Assembly: GCA_016794465.1 (NCBI GenBank)
Contig: JAEUKA010000013.1
Location: 62,001-126,000 of the forward strand
Source of the DNA: Myxococcales bacterium
GTDB lineage: Bacteria; Myxococcota_A; Polyangia; Palsa-1104; JAEUJZ01
Length of the DNA stretch: 64,000 nt
Reading direction: 5' to 3'
Shown here in pieces: positions 8,788-17,365 of this stretch. Within the stretch, counting starts at the first letter, position 1. Each line of letters starts with the position of its first letter. Made by a program: the position numbers and the translations under genes. The notes below the pieces were generated by a model. The model was not told where the DNA came from and did no database searches. It worked only from the letters and a program-made list of their open reading frames with translations.

Positions 8788-9522
8788 GTGAGTCTGTTTG
8801 AGCCTTCGCTGACCTTGGTGATCCCTGCTTTCAACGAGGCTGAGAACCTCCAGTTTGTCTTGCCCGAGGCGCTGCGGTTCATCGCCGAGCGCTGCGTCAG
8901 CTGCCAGATCCTGCTCATCGATGATGGATCGAGCGACGCGACCGCGAAGGTGGCCGCTGAGTTCGCGGCGGAGCAGCCAGAGCGCTTGCGCATCATCACT
9001 CACCCGCACAACCAAGGTCTGACGGCGGCGCTGCGCAGCGGCTTTTTTGGCGCGCACAGTGAGCTGGTGACCTGGATTCCCGCCGACGGGCAGATTGCGG
9101 TGAGCGAGCTGGACAAGATGCTGCGGGCCTACCGAGGCGAGGACCTGCTGCTGACCACCTATCGCCACCGGCCTGACGGACTGTGGCGAGCGACGATGTC
9201 GAAGACGGTGCGGCTGCTGGTGCGTGCGGCGACCGGCTTTGCGGATCGGCTCGAAGGTCCGTATCTGTTTCGGCGGGCGCTCATCGATGAGCTGAACTTG
9301 GTGTGTACGCGCTCGGCGGGCTCGATTGGGCTGGAGATTGCGGCGAAGAGTCGCTCGCTCGGCAAGCGCATTGGCTCGACCGAGATCGAGTGCTTGCCTC
9401 GGCTATCAGGTCACTCGAAGGTCGCGGATCTGCGCAACATCGTGACCTACTTCGGCGAGATCTGGCGCATCCATCGCTCGCAGCGGGAGCTGCTGGCTGC
9501 GCGACGGGATATGGCGCGCTAG
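8788..9522 (+). CDS. family 2 glycosyltransferase (dolichol-phosphate-mannose-synthase-like)
   Basis: 244 residues, started from GTG at 8788. The GT-A fold motifs are clear: LVIPAFNEAENL, LLIDDGSSDAT, and IPADGQI as the DxD-like site. There are no membrane helices, so it most resembles the cytoplasmic polyprenyl-phosphate glycosyltransferases. The 3' end overlaps the oppositely oriented deacetylase gene by 117 bases, and both belong to envelope polysaccharide chemistry. Confidence 0.88.
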   Translation: MSLFEPSLTLVIPAFNEAENLQFVLPEALRFIAERCVSCQILLIDDGSSDATAKVAAEFAAEQPERLRIITHPHNQGLTAALRSGFFGAHSELVTWIPADGQIAVSELDKMLRAYRGEDLLLTTYRHRPDGLWRATMSKTVRLLVRAATGFADRLEGPYLFRRALIDELNLVCTRSAGSIGLEIAAKSRSLGKRIGSTEIECLPRLSGHSKVADLRNIVTYFGEIWRIHRSQRELLAARRDMAR

Positions 9523-10443
9523 CTCGGGCAGCAGCTCGGCGAGTGCCAGAAGCAGGCTGTCCGTGTGCGGTGGCGGTCCCAGCTCGTCGCCTCGTCCGTC
9601 GTGAAGCAGCAAGACCCGGGGTCGCCCCGCCTTTTCGCCCAGTGACCACACCGCCCGCATTCGCCACAGCAGCGTCTGGGGATCGGGCGCATCGGTATCC
9701 CAGACCCCGTGGTCCCACAGGCACAGCCGCAGCCCGGTATCTCGCAGCGCCGCGAGCAGGGCCCGTGTCCGCACCCCGTGACTTGGCCGAAACAGCTGCA
9801 CCGGCTGTCCAGTCCACTGCGACAGCTGCTCCTGGCAGCTGCGAAGGCTCTCGCGCAGCTCGATCCGCGAGCGTCCCAGCGGCAGCCGATGGTCTTCGCC
9901 ATGAATCCCCAGCAGGTGCCCTTCCGAGACGATGCGACGAATCAGCGCTGGATGCCGCTCGGCCTTCGCCAGCAAGACAAAGAACGACGCGCGCACGCCA
10001 TGGGCACGGAGCAGATCCAGCACGCGGTCGGTCAGGCCCTCGGTCGGCCCGTCATCGAAGCTCAGCAGCAGCGGCTGACCTTCGGGCTGCGGCAGCTTCC
10101 CTTGCAGCTCGGTCGGGATCAGCAGATACCCCAGCGGAATCCGGCACCACAGCAGATACAGCAGCGCCCCTGTCAGCAGTCCTTCGGCCAGCAGCCACAG
10201 CGGCCAGTACGCCGTCACGTACCACCAAGGCAAAAGCAGCGCTGTCACCATCAGCACGATCAGCGCCGCGACCTTGGCCTGAGCCGTCCACGGGACGATC
10301 CGTAGCGCCCGCAGAGCCCGCAGCACGGCTAGCCTCTCCGACGCGTGGGTGGCGTCAGCAGGCCATTGCCGATGACCGTGATCGTGATCAGAAGGACGCT
10401 CCACACGCTGCGCAACAGCTGCCGCATCGCTGCGATGTATCAC
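9406..10443 (-). CDS. membrane-anchored polysaccharide deacetylase (NodB family)
   Basis: Up to 345 residues. A double membrane segment (about 57-108 of this frame) precedes a NodB domain with motif 1 LLSFDDGP, metal-binding HGEDH in the position of the usual H(S/T)xxH, and RPSHG in the position of RPPYG. It should remove acyl groups from a cell-envelope polysaccharide at the periplasmic face. The true start is uncertain: the first 50 residues are His/Arg-rich and the membrane segment begins near IVPWTAQAKV. The C-terminal 38 codons overlap the glycosyltransferase gene on the other strand. Confidence 0.82.
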   Translation of the reverse strand: MIHRSDAAAVAQRVERPSDHDHGHRQWPADATHASERLAVLRALRALRIVPWTAQAKVAALIVLMVTALLLPWWYVTAYWPLWLLAEGLLTGALLYLLWCRIPLGYLLIPTELQGKLPQPEGQPLLLSFDDGPTEGLTDRVLDLLRAHGVRASFFVLLAKAERHPALIRRIVSEGHLLGIHGEDHRLPLGRSRIELRESLRSCQEQLSQWTGQPVQLFRPSHGVRTRALLAALRDTGLRLCLWDHGVWDTDAPDPQTLLWRMRAVWSLGEKAGRPRVLLLHDGRGDELGPPPHTDSLLLALAELLPELARHIPSRSQQLPLRAMDAPDLAEVGHDVAQIRDLRVT

Positions 10444-10461
10444 AGCTTGCCCGCCGCTCGC

Positions 10462-10511
10462 GTGGGCAGACCGCAGTGGGTGGGCAGACCGCAGTGGGTG
10501 GGCAGACCGCT
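10462..10511. repeat. 18-bp tandem repeat, 2.8 copies
   Basis: Two perfect copies of an 18-base unit beginning GTGGGCAGACCGCA, plus 14 bases of a third, lie between the deacetylase start and the end of the lipoprotein gene. Probably simple tandem duplication; no function is evident. Confidence 0.8.
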
Positions 10512-11832
10512 AGTCTTTGAGCTGCTGAACCTTGTCGCGCAGGTAGTGATAGCCCTTGTGGCCGAGCTGCTTGCCCTGGTCGACCGCTTCGGCTCCGGTA
10601 CGCTTCGCGTCATCGGCTAGCACGGCGGTTGTTCCCCACAGGAGCAGGACGGGGCGAGCCAGCTTGGCAGCGCGCTCCGGTCCAATCAAGATCGCCAGGG
10701 TCGCCAGCACCGTCTTGATGCCACCGATGCGCGCCAGCAGCGCTCGCGCCACCACCAGCTGGGCTCGCGTTCGCCCGAACAGCACAAAGCCCTGGTCGAG
10801 CTTCGTCATCGACTCGGCACAGCGCTTCACTTCCGCGCGGTCTTCTTCTAGCAGGAACGGACTCTGCGCCAGGTGCTCGAGCAGCTTGCCGGCCTTGGCA
10901 TAGTCCTTTTTGTGCAGCGCCAGCGAGATCTGTGCCCAGTCGGTCAGCTCGTTGTCCATTCCCAGCTCTTGCACCAGCTTCAGCGTGGCTTCCAGGTCGG
11001 CATAGCCCAGCTCGTCCCGCTTGAGCGCAAAGCGATTGAAGCTACGGGTCGCATGACCGAGCGCTCGCAGGCCCTTGTGATAGTCCTCGCCGCTGATCTT
11101 TTGGCCGGTCGACGTTGTCGCAAGCAGCTGCTGTCTCTGCTCCGCCGACATCGAGCCCAGACCGGTAAGATAACCAGTCAGCTCTTCATCCGCCGCGTAG
11201 TGCTTCTCTCCCAGCATGAACATGATGCCGCGAAACTGCTGGGCGATCAGCTTCAGCTCCAGCGGCCAGCCCGGCTGCGGCGTGGCCCGGTCGAACTCGT
11301 AGTACACCCAGTCGATCAGAGGCTTCTGCTTCCCAGCGGCATAAACGATGAGGTCAAAGATGCCAACCAACAGGTGCTCGGACGGCGCGCCGTACCACGC
11401 TGCCGGCAGCGGACCCGCCTTGGCCACATCCCAGATCAGCGGGTAGCGGTCTTCGTCTTCCTTCATCAAGATCGCGCCGCTGTGATAGAGCGCCGACGCC
11501 AGCGCGACAAGCTGCTTGCTCTGCCCCAGCAGCTCTGTCTGTTCGATCGACAGCTGCGCCGAGGCTTCTTGGCTGAGCCGAATCACCTCGGCAATCTGCG
11601 GAGGTGGCGGCTCGATGGCACTGGCGCGGATCACGGTCTTGATGCCGCGATAGGGCAGGACCAGCAGCGAGGAGTTGAGCTGCTTGTGGACCTCCTGTCG
11701 CTCCTCTGCGGCCCGCGCAGCATCGGACTGGGGCAGGCAGGCCCGACAGCCGGCCAGGAGGGTGCTGCCCAGTGTCAAAAGAAGCAGGGCCAGTGCGGGG
11801 AGGACTCGGAGAGAAACGACTCGAAGGATCAC
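10510..11832 (-). CDS. lipoprotein of unknown function
   Basis: 440 residues. A signal sequence ends in a lipobox (STLLAGC, Cys at about residue 29), followed by a predominantly helical domain with no family signature that I recognise. Residues about 365-405 form an amphipathic to hydrophobic segment (VLATLAILIGPERAAKLARPVLLLWG) that may contact the membrane. A Ser/Thr-poor, Leu/Ala/Glu-rich composition suggests repeated helical hairpins. It has no obvious operon partner; P450 lies upstream on the same strand with 60 bases between. Confidence 0.78.
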   Translation of the reverse strand: MILRVVSLRVLPALALLLLTLGSTLLAGCRACLPQSDAARAAEERQEVHKQLNSSLLVLPYRGIKTVIRASAIEPPPPQIAEVIRLSQEASAQLSIEQTELLGQSKQLVALASALYHSGAILMKEDEDRYPLIWDVAKAGPLPAAWYGAPSEHLLVGIFDLIVYAAGKQKPLIDWVYYEFDRATPQPGWPLELKLIAQQFRGIMFMLGEKHYAADEELTGYLTGLGSMSAEQRQQLLATTSTGQKISGEDYHKGLRALGHATRSFNRFALKRDELGYADLEATLKLVQELGMDNELTDWAQISLALHKKDYAKAGKLLEHLAQSPFLLEEDRAEVKRCAESMTKLDQGFVLFGRTRAQLVVARALLARIGGIKTVLATLAILIGPERAAKLARPVLLLWGTTAVLADDAKRTGAEAVDQGKQLGHKGYHYLRDKVQQLKD

Positions 11833-11892
11833 AATAATAGATGGTGCGGCATCCCAGGGGCTGCCGTCTAGCCACCAGCGTGGTGGACGTGG

Positions 11893-13110
11893 CTACTGGA
11901 CGCGGAAGCGGACAGGCATCTGCTTGTAGCCGTTGACCAAGTTTGAGTGCATCCGTACCACCGGGCCGCAGATCTCAATGTCCCAGAGCCGGCGGATGAT
12001 CTCATCGAACATGCAGCGAGCTTCCAGGCGGGCCAGTGTGGCACCGATGCAGAGGTGCGGGCCGACGCCAAACGCCAGGTGGTGATTCGGACTGCGGGTG
12101 ATGTCAAAGCGGTCTGGATCGGCAAAGACGCGCTCATCCCGGTTGGCAGAGGCATGGACCAGGATCACACGGTCGCCTTCGCGGAGGGTCTTGCCATGTA
12201 GCTCGATGTCGCGGTTGGCGGTGCGGCGGAACTCGGTCACGGGCGAGACGTAGCGCAGCATCTCCTCTACCGCCGAGCCGAGCAGCACCGGGTCTGCGCG
12301 AAGCCGGGCCAGCTCCGCCGGGTGATTCAGCAGCGCGAGCATGCCGCCCGCGATCAGGTTGCGCGTCGTCTCGTTGCCGGCCACGACCAGCAGGAAGAAG
12401 AACGCGTTGAACTCTGCCTGCGTCAGCAGCTCGCCGCCCAGCTCTGCCGTGAGCAGCTGGCTCACCATGTCATCGCCGGGCTGCTGCCGCCGAGCACTGG
12501 CCAGCTGGTCGGCATACATGTATAGGTTCATCACCGCCGAGAAGCCGGCATCGCTATTCCCTTCATTCATCATCGTGTCCGTCAGCTGAACCAGGTGCGG
12601 CCAGTCGGACTCGGGAACCCCGAGCAGCAGAAAGATGACTTGCATCGGCACCTGGCTGGCAATGTCGGCCACAAAGTCGCAGGTGTCGCGCTCAGCAACC
12701 CGATCAATGACCTGCTGACAGAGCGTGCGAACCTGCGGCTCCAGTCGCTCCACCGCGCGCGATGCAAACGAGCGGCTGATGAGTCGCCGGTAGCGGGTAT
12801 GACCCGGTGGGTCCATGTTGAGCAGCATCATGCGGCCGAGCGCCAGTCGATCCGGCGGATCGTTGAGGAGATTGGTGCCACCGCGATACGACGAATAGCT
12901 GGCGGTATCGATGAGAGCGCCGTGGACATCGGCATGACGGGTCAGCAGCCAAAACCCCGGATCGTCCGCTCCCGCATAGGCAGAGTGCTGAAAGGACACG
13001 GGGTCGTGCTCGCGCAGGGCGCGGTAGGCGTCATGCGGGACCCCGCGCTCGTGAACAGTCGGATCAAGCAGGTCCAGTGGTGGGTCGGTGATGACTACAG
13101 AGATTTCCAT
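11893..13110 (-). CDS. cytochrome P450
   Basis: 405 residues, the normal size for a soluble bacterial class I P450. Seen are the I-helix oxygen-binding motif AGNETTR, the K-helix ExxR in EEMLRYVSP, and the heme-binding loop FGVGPHLCIGATLAR with the proximal Cys. N-terminal HTRYRRL is the usual C-helix motif. It would oxidise a small organic molecule using ferredoxin and reductase supplied elsewhere. No ferredoxin or biosynthetic cluster is adjacent. The 22-bp repeat array starts 64 bases upstream of its start codon, so the array lies in or beyond its promoter region. Confidence 0.95.
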   Translation of the reverse strand: MEISVVITDPPLDLLDPTVHERGVPHDAYRALREHDPVSFQHSAYAGADDPGFWLLTRHADVHGALIDTASYSSYRGGTNLLNDPPDRLALGRMMLLNMDPPGHTRYRRLISRSFASRAVERLEPQVRTLCQQVIDRVAERDTCDFVADIASQVPMQVIFLLLGVPESDWPHLVQLTDTMMNEGNSDAGFSAVMNLYMYADQLASARRQQPGDDMVSQLLTAELGGELLTQAEFNAFFFLLVVAGNETTRNLIAGGMLALLNHPAELARLRADPVLLGSAVEEMLRYVSPVTEFRRTANRDIELHGKTLREGDRVILVHASANRDERVFADPDRFDITRSPNHHLAFGVGPHLCIGATLARLEARCMFDEIIRRLWDIEICGPVVRMHSNLVNGYKQMPVRFRVQ

Positions 13111-13174
13111 CTTGGCAGTATCGCACGGGCCGCCCGGCCTCTTGAAGGCTACGTGCTATCTCACGGGCGAGTGA

Positions 13175-13482
13175 GATCACAGGCACCTGATCCTGGGATC
13201 ACAGGCACCTGATCCTGGGATCACAGGCACCTGATCCTGGGATCACAGGCACCTGATCCTGGGATCACATGCCTCTGATCCTGAGATCACAAGCACCTGA
13301 TCCTGGGATCACAGGCACCTGATCCAGGGATCACAGGCACCTGATCCTGGGATCACATGCCTCTGATCCTGAGATCACAAGCACCTGATCCTGAGATCAC
13401 ATGCCTCTGATCCTGAGATCACAAGCACCTGATCCTGAGATCACATGCCTCTGATCCTGAGATCACATGCCTCTGATCTTAG
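13175..13482. repeat. 22-bp tandem repeat array, 14 units
   Basis: Fourteen contiguous 22-base units, each starting GATCACA, with a degenerate fifteenth beginning at 13483. Units come in three versions that differ in the middle: AGGCACC (units 1-4, 7, 8), TGCCTC (units 5, 9, 11, 13, 14) and AGCACC (units 6, 10, 12). Each unit boundary creates the inverted repeat TGATCCTGGGATCA or a one-base variant, and the first version also contains CAGGCACCTG. GATC sites therefore occur twice per unit. The array fills the gap between gnd and the P450 gene. There are no spacers, so it is not a CRISPR array. Confidence 0.95.
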
Positions 13483-13504
13483 GGTCACAAGGGTCTGCGC
13501 GGGC

Positions 13505-14947
13505 TTACTTGGACCACTCGGAGTGGAAGGTGCCTGGCTTGTCGAGTCGCTCATAGGTGTGGGCGCCAAACAGATCGCGCTGACACTGAATCAGGCTGGC
13601 GGGCAAGCGGCTCTGGCGGATGGTGTCGAAGTACGACAGCGCGCCGCCCATCGCCAGCGTGGGAACGCCATGGGCTGCGGCCAGGCCAATCACCCTGCGC
13701 CACGCCGCCTGCCGGACCTTCAGCTCTTCGGCAAAGCCTGGATCGAGCAGCAGGTTGGGCAGCTGCGGGTCGCGATCGAACGCCGCTTTGATGCGTGACA
13801 AGAACTGGGCGCGGATGATGCAGCCGCCGCGCCAGATGGCAGCAATCTCACCGAGCGGTAGGTTCCAGCCTCGGGTCTGCGAGGCCACCTGTAGCAGCCG
13901 CAGACCCTGCGCATACGAGCACGCCTTGCTGGCATACAGCGCCGCCCGGACATCATCGACCAGCTGGCGACGAGCTTCAGCAGGCAGTGGGCTCGGCGAC
14001 GGACCTTGCAGCACAGCGCTGGCGGCGACGCGGGCGGTCTTTTGCGAAGACAGCACCCGGGCATCGACGGCACTTGCAATCACGGGAATCGGCACGCCCA
14101 GCTCGACCGCGTCCTGCACCGTCCACTTGCCCGTGCCCTTCATCCCCGAGCTATCCAGGACCTTGTCAATCAGCTCTCCGTCCCCATCGGGATCGGGCGT
14201 CCGGAAGATGCGCGCCGTGATTTCGATCAGGAACGACTGCAGCTCGCTTCCGTTCCACGCCTCGAAGACCTCGGCAAGCTCTGCATTGGACAGACCGCCC
14301 ACCCGGCGCAGGACATCGTAGGCCTCGGCAATCAGCTGCATGTCGCCGTACTCGATGCCGTTGTGGACCATCTTGACGTAGTGACCCGAGCCGCCCGGAC
14401 CGATGTAGGTGACGCAGGGTCCGCCGTCGGCACCATCGACCTGGGCGGCAATCCGGCGCACCACCGCCGACAGCTCATCAAAGGCTTCGCGTGGGCCACC
14501 GGGCATCAGCGATGGACCGTGACGGGCTCCCTCTTCCCCACCTGAGACACCCATCCCCAGGTAGTGCAGTCCGTGTGGAGCCAGCTCGCGAGCGCGGCGC
14601 TCGGTGTTGGTGAAGTGCTCGTTGCCGCCATCAATGATCATGTCCCCCGGCTGCAGCAGCGGTCGCAGGCGCGCGATGGTGTCATCGACCGGCTGCCCGG
14701 CCTTGACCATCAGGAGGATCTTGCGCGGCCGCAGAAGCGACGCCACCAGCTCCTCCGCCGTACGGGCGCCATACGTCTGCGAGAAGCCCTCGCGCTGGGC
14801 CCGCTGCAGAAAGGCGTCGATTCGGTCGCTGGTCCGGTTGTGAACCGCCACCGAGAAGCCCTTTTCGAGCATGTTGAGGGCAAGGTTTTCGCCCATTACC
14901 GCCAGCCCGACCAGTCCAACGTCGTACAGGGTCATACTCATCCGCAT
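13505..14947 (-). CDS. gnd: 6-phosphogluconate dehydrogenase, decarboxylating
   Basis: 480 residues, the standard length of the long-form enzyme. The N-terminal NADP-binding fold begins YDVGLVGLAVMGENLALNM with VHNRTSDR; the substrate-binding GVSGGEEGARHGPSLMPGG and the catalytic-lysine segment GHYVKMVHNGIEYGDMQ are intact, as is GTGKWTVQDA. It oxidises 6-phosphogluconate to ribulose 5-phosphate with CO2 release in the cytosolic pentose-phosphate pathway. ATGs at 14941 and 14935 are alternative starts. It is divergent from the gene at 15047. Confidence 0.96.
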   Translation of the reverse strand: MRMSMTLYDVGLVGLAVMGENLALNMLEKGFSVAVHNRTSDRIDAFLQRAQREGFSQTYGARTAEELVASLLRPRKILLMVKAGQPVDDTIARLRPLLQPGDMIIDGGNEHFTNTERRARELAPHGLHYLGMGVSGGEEGARHGPSLMPGGPREAFDELSAVVRRIAAQVDGADGGPCVTYIGPGGSGHYVKMVHNGIEYGDMQLIAEAYDVLRRVGGLSNAELAEVFEAWNGSELQSFLIEITARIFRTPDPDGDGELIDKVLDSSGMKGTGKWTVQDAVELGVPIPVIASAVDARVLSSQKTARVAASAVLQGPSPSPLPAEARRQLVDDVRAALYASKACSYAQGLRLLQVASQTRGWNLPLGEIAAIWRGGCIIRAQFLSRIKAAFDRDPQLPNLLLDPGFAEELKVRQAAWRRVIGLAAAHGVPTLAMGGALSYFDTIRQSRLPASLIQCQRDLFGAHTYERLDKPGTFHSEWSK

Positions 14948-15046
14948 CGTCTCCTTGCGCCGCTAGCCGACAAGATATCACGGGGGCCACAGTCCGGGCC
15001 GGACATGCCAGATTTGCACACGAAAACGTGATACCATCGCACCACG

Positions 15047-15817
15047 ATGAAAGACATCCGCGACGAGATCGAGCGACTTACAGCGCTGCTTTCGTTTCGA
15101 ATTGAGCACCTCGCGAAGAAAGAAGGCCGACCGGTCCACTTTTCTAGCTACGCAGTGGCGGTACGGCCAGGCCAGCTGGTGCAGCTGTTTTCCACGCTGC
15201 TGCACTTGCCGCGCGGCTTTGCGGCGACCTTCATGCCTCGCTCGCAGCCCGAGTCGGATGGCACGTGGCGGATTGACATCCGTCGCAACGATGGCGTTAC
15301 CCGGGAGAGCTGGTTTGACGGCATCGTTGTGGGCTCGGATGGCAACGAGATGACGCTGCTCCACAAGGGCCAGCCGCTGACAATGGATGACCTGGAGCGG
15401 ATCATCGGGGACCTGACCAAGCCGGGTCTGTCGGGAATGGCACTTGATATCAATCGGCTCTACCGCATGTTCTTCGGTCGGATGGAGCATGTCGTGATCG
15501 ACGCGCTTGATGCGGTGCGGGATGTCGACCTGCTCGATGACATCTACACCGCACTGCTGAGCGGCAAGAGCCAGCGCGTCGTCGATCAGCTGATTCAGCA
15601 GAATGTGGAAAGCGCCCCGCTGGCCAGCGCCGCTTCGCCGCCTGTTTCGGTCGAGCCCGCTCCGGCTGCGTTGGCTGCAGCGGAGCTTGTGGAACCCCCG
15701 TACGTCGCTCCGAGCGAGACACCGGACGAGCCAGCGCCACCCGTCGCCCCAAGCGAGACACCGGGCGAGCCAGCGCTACCCGTCGCCCCGAGCGAGACAC
15801 CGAGCGAAAACCCGTAG
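15047..15817 (+). CDS. hypothetical protein with Pro/Glu repeat tail
   Basis: 256 residues, no recognised family. Residues 1-180 look like a soluble alpha/beta domain, with a coiled N-terminal helix (DIRDEIERLTALLSFRIEHL). The last 60 residues are a low-complexity tail with three near-identical repeats of the form VAPSETPxEPA. The tail resembles a flexible linker or a periplasm-spanning segment, but no membrane anchor is present. It may form part of the coaX operon 62 bases downstream. Confidence 0.72.
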   Translation: MKDIRDEIERLTALLSFRIEHLAKKEGRPVHFSSYAVAVRPGQLVQLFSTLLHLPRGFAATFMPRSQPESDGTWRIDIRRNDGVTRESWFDGIVVGSDGNEMTLLHKGQPLTMDDLERIIGDLTKPGLSGMALDINRLYRMFFGRMEHVVIDALDAVRDVDLLDDIYTALLSGKSQRVVDQLIQQNVESAPLASAASPPVSVEPAPAALAAAELVEPPYVAPSETPDEPAPPVAPSETPGEPALPVAPSETPSENP

Positions 15818-15879
15818 CAAAAGCGAACCAGTGGCTGGCCTGGATGTCGTGTCGCCGCGCTTTGGATTAAGCTAGCCGC

Positions 15880-16770
15880 ATGCTGCTTGCGGTGGACATC
15901 GGCAACACCAACATCGTCTTCGGCGTCTTCGACGGCGTGACCCTGCTGACGCACTTTCGTATCGAGACACGCAAGGCTCGTACCGAGGACGAGTATGCGG
16001 CCCTGCTTCACTCGATGTTCACGCTGAGTGGCCTGCCGTTTCGGGCGGGGCCACACCGGGACACTCCGCTGGAGGAGCCGCGTCCGACCGACGCGAGTGG
16101 CCAGGGGACGGACGGCCAGCTGCGAACGCTGTCTGCCGAGCCCGGTGAGCGTGGCATTACGGCGGGCATCTTGGCCACGGTCGTGCCACCGGTGTTGACG
16201 GCATTTCAGCGGCTGTTTCGTCGCTATCTGCACATCGAGCCGGTCGTGGTGGGGCCGGGCTCGCGGACGGGGATGCCGATCCTGTATGAAAACCCGCGCG
16301 AGGTTGGGGCAGACCGCATCATCAATGCCGTCGCTGCCTACGAACGATATCGAGCGGGCTGCTTGGTGGTCGACTTTGGCACGGCCACGACCTTCGATGT
16401 CGTGACGCCCAAGGGTGAGTATCTCGGTGGGGCGATTGCTCCAGGCATTGGCATCAGCGCCGATGCACTGTTTCACGCGGCGGCCAAGCTACCGCGCGTC
16501 GAGCTGGCCAGGCCGCGCACGGTCATCGGCAAGAACACCGTCTCGAGCATGCAGTCCGGGCTGGTCTACGGCTACGTCGGACTGGTCGATGGCATCGTCG
16601 AGCGCATGCGTGCCGAGGTCGACTTTCCTCTCAAGGTCATCGCCACCGGCGGGCTCGCCCCGCTGATCGCCAAAGACAGCCGTACCATCGAGGAGTGCGA
16701 CGAGATGCTAACCCTCACCGGACTGCGCCTGATCTACGAGCGCGAGCAGCGGCGGAGCAGCCGGGCATGA
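15880..16770 (+). CDS. coaX: type III pantothenate kinase
   Basis: 296 residues. The ASKHA-fold phosphate loop is MLLAVDIGNTNIVFGVFDG; DFGTATTFDVV and GGAIAPGIGISADALFHAAAKLP are the second and third family motifs. It phosphorylates pantothenate in the first step of coenzyme A synthesis. The family is usually about 255 residues; the extra length lies mostly at residues 55-90, a hydrophilic insertion (from RAGPHRDTPLEE to AEPGERG) between the first lobe and the VVPPV segment. The stop overlaps the next start (ATGA). Confidence 0.94.
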   Translation: MLLAVDIGNTNIVFGVFDGVTLLTHFRIETRKARTEDEYAALLHSMFTLSGLPFRAGPHRDTPLEEPRPTDASGQGTDGQLRTLSAEPGERGITAGILATVVPPVLTAFQRLFRRYLHIEPVVVGPGSRTGMPILYENPREVGADRIINAVAAYERYRAGCLVVDFGTATTFDVVTPKGEYLGGAIAPGIGISADALFHAAAKLPRVELARPRTVIGKNTVSSMQSGLVYGYVGLVDGIVERMRAEVDFPLKVIATGGLAPLIAKDSRTIEECDEMLTLTGLRLIYEREQRRSSRA

Positions 16771-17363
16771 GCAGCGATCCTGACAAGGCTGTGCAGTCTG
16801 ACGACTCCGAGCCGGCGGCCCGACCCGACTCACTGTTTACGCGGATTGTCTCGTGGGTGCTGATCGGGCTGTTTGTGGTCATCATCGCCAACGAGGCGAG
16901 GCGCTGGCTGTCGAGTCCTCCGTCGTCACCGCAGGGTGGCCGGGCGGCGCCTGACTTCTCGGTGCCTCGGATTGATGCGGCGGCCTCACCGGGCGAGCGC
17001 TTCGAGCTGTCGGCGCAGCGTGGTCATCCGGTCCTGATCGACTTTTGGGCGACGTGGTGTGGTCCGTGCAAAGAGTCGCTGCCGCTGATTGACCAAGTTC
17101 ACCAGCGACTGCACCCACGCGGACTGCGCACGATTGCCATCGAGATCGAAGGTGCCGAGGCCAAGGCCAAGCAGTTTGCGTCGGCCCTGCAGCTAAAGAT
17201 GCCGCTCGGCAGTGATCCCGGCACTGTCTCGGAGCGCTACGGCATCACCCAGATTCCGCTGACCGTCCTCATCGACGCCGAGGGTCAGGTGCGGCGAATC
17301 TTCCGAGGCGTTCACAGCGCCGACGAGCTGACTCGCGCCATCGAGGCCGTGGGCCTGCGCTGA
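16767..17363 (+). CDS. membrane-anchored thioredoxin-like (TlpA/ResA-type) protein
   Basis: 198 residues. A single N-terminal membrane helix (about 28-48, IVSWVLIGLFVVIIANEA) anchors a periplasmic thioredoxin fold with active site WATWCGPCKES and the cis-Pro segment ITQIPLTVLID. It is likely a thiol-disulfide reductant outside the cytoplasm. The start at 16767 overlaps the coaX stop by four bases, indicating translational coupling; an upstream in-frame start at 16695 would read through coaX and is not needed. Confidence 0.9.
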   Translation: MSSDPDKAVQSDDSEPAARPDSLFTRIVSWVLIGLFVVIIANEARRWLSSPPSSPQGGRAAPDFSVPRIDAAASPGERFELSAQRGHPVLIDFWATWCGPCKESLPLIDQVHQRLHPRGLRTIAIEIEGAEAKAKQFASALQLKMPLGSDPGTVSERYGITQIPLTVLIDAEGQVRRIFRGVHSADELTRAIEAVGLR

Positions 17364-17365
17364 TC

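Noticed and set aside
13175..13482. CRISPR array
   Set aside because: Units are contiguous 22-mers with no unique spacers and no cas genes nearby.
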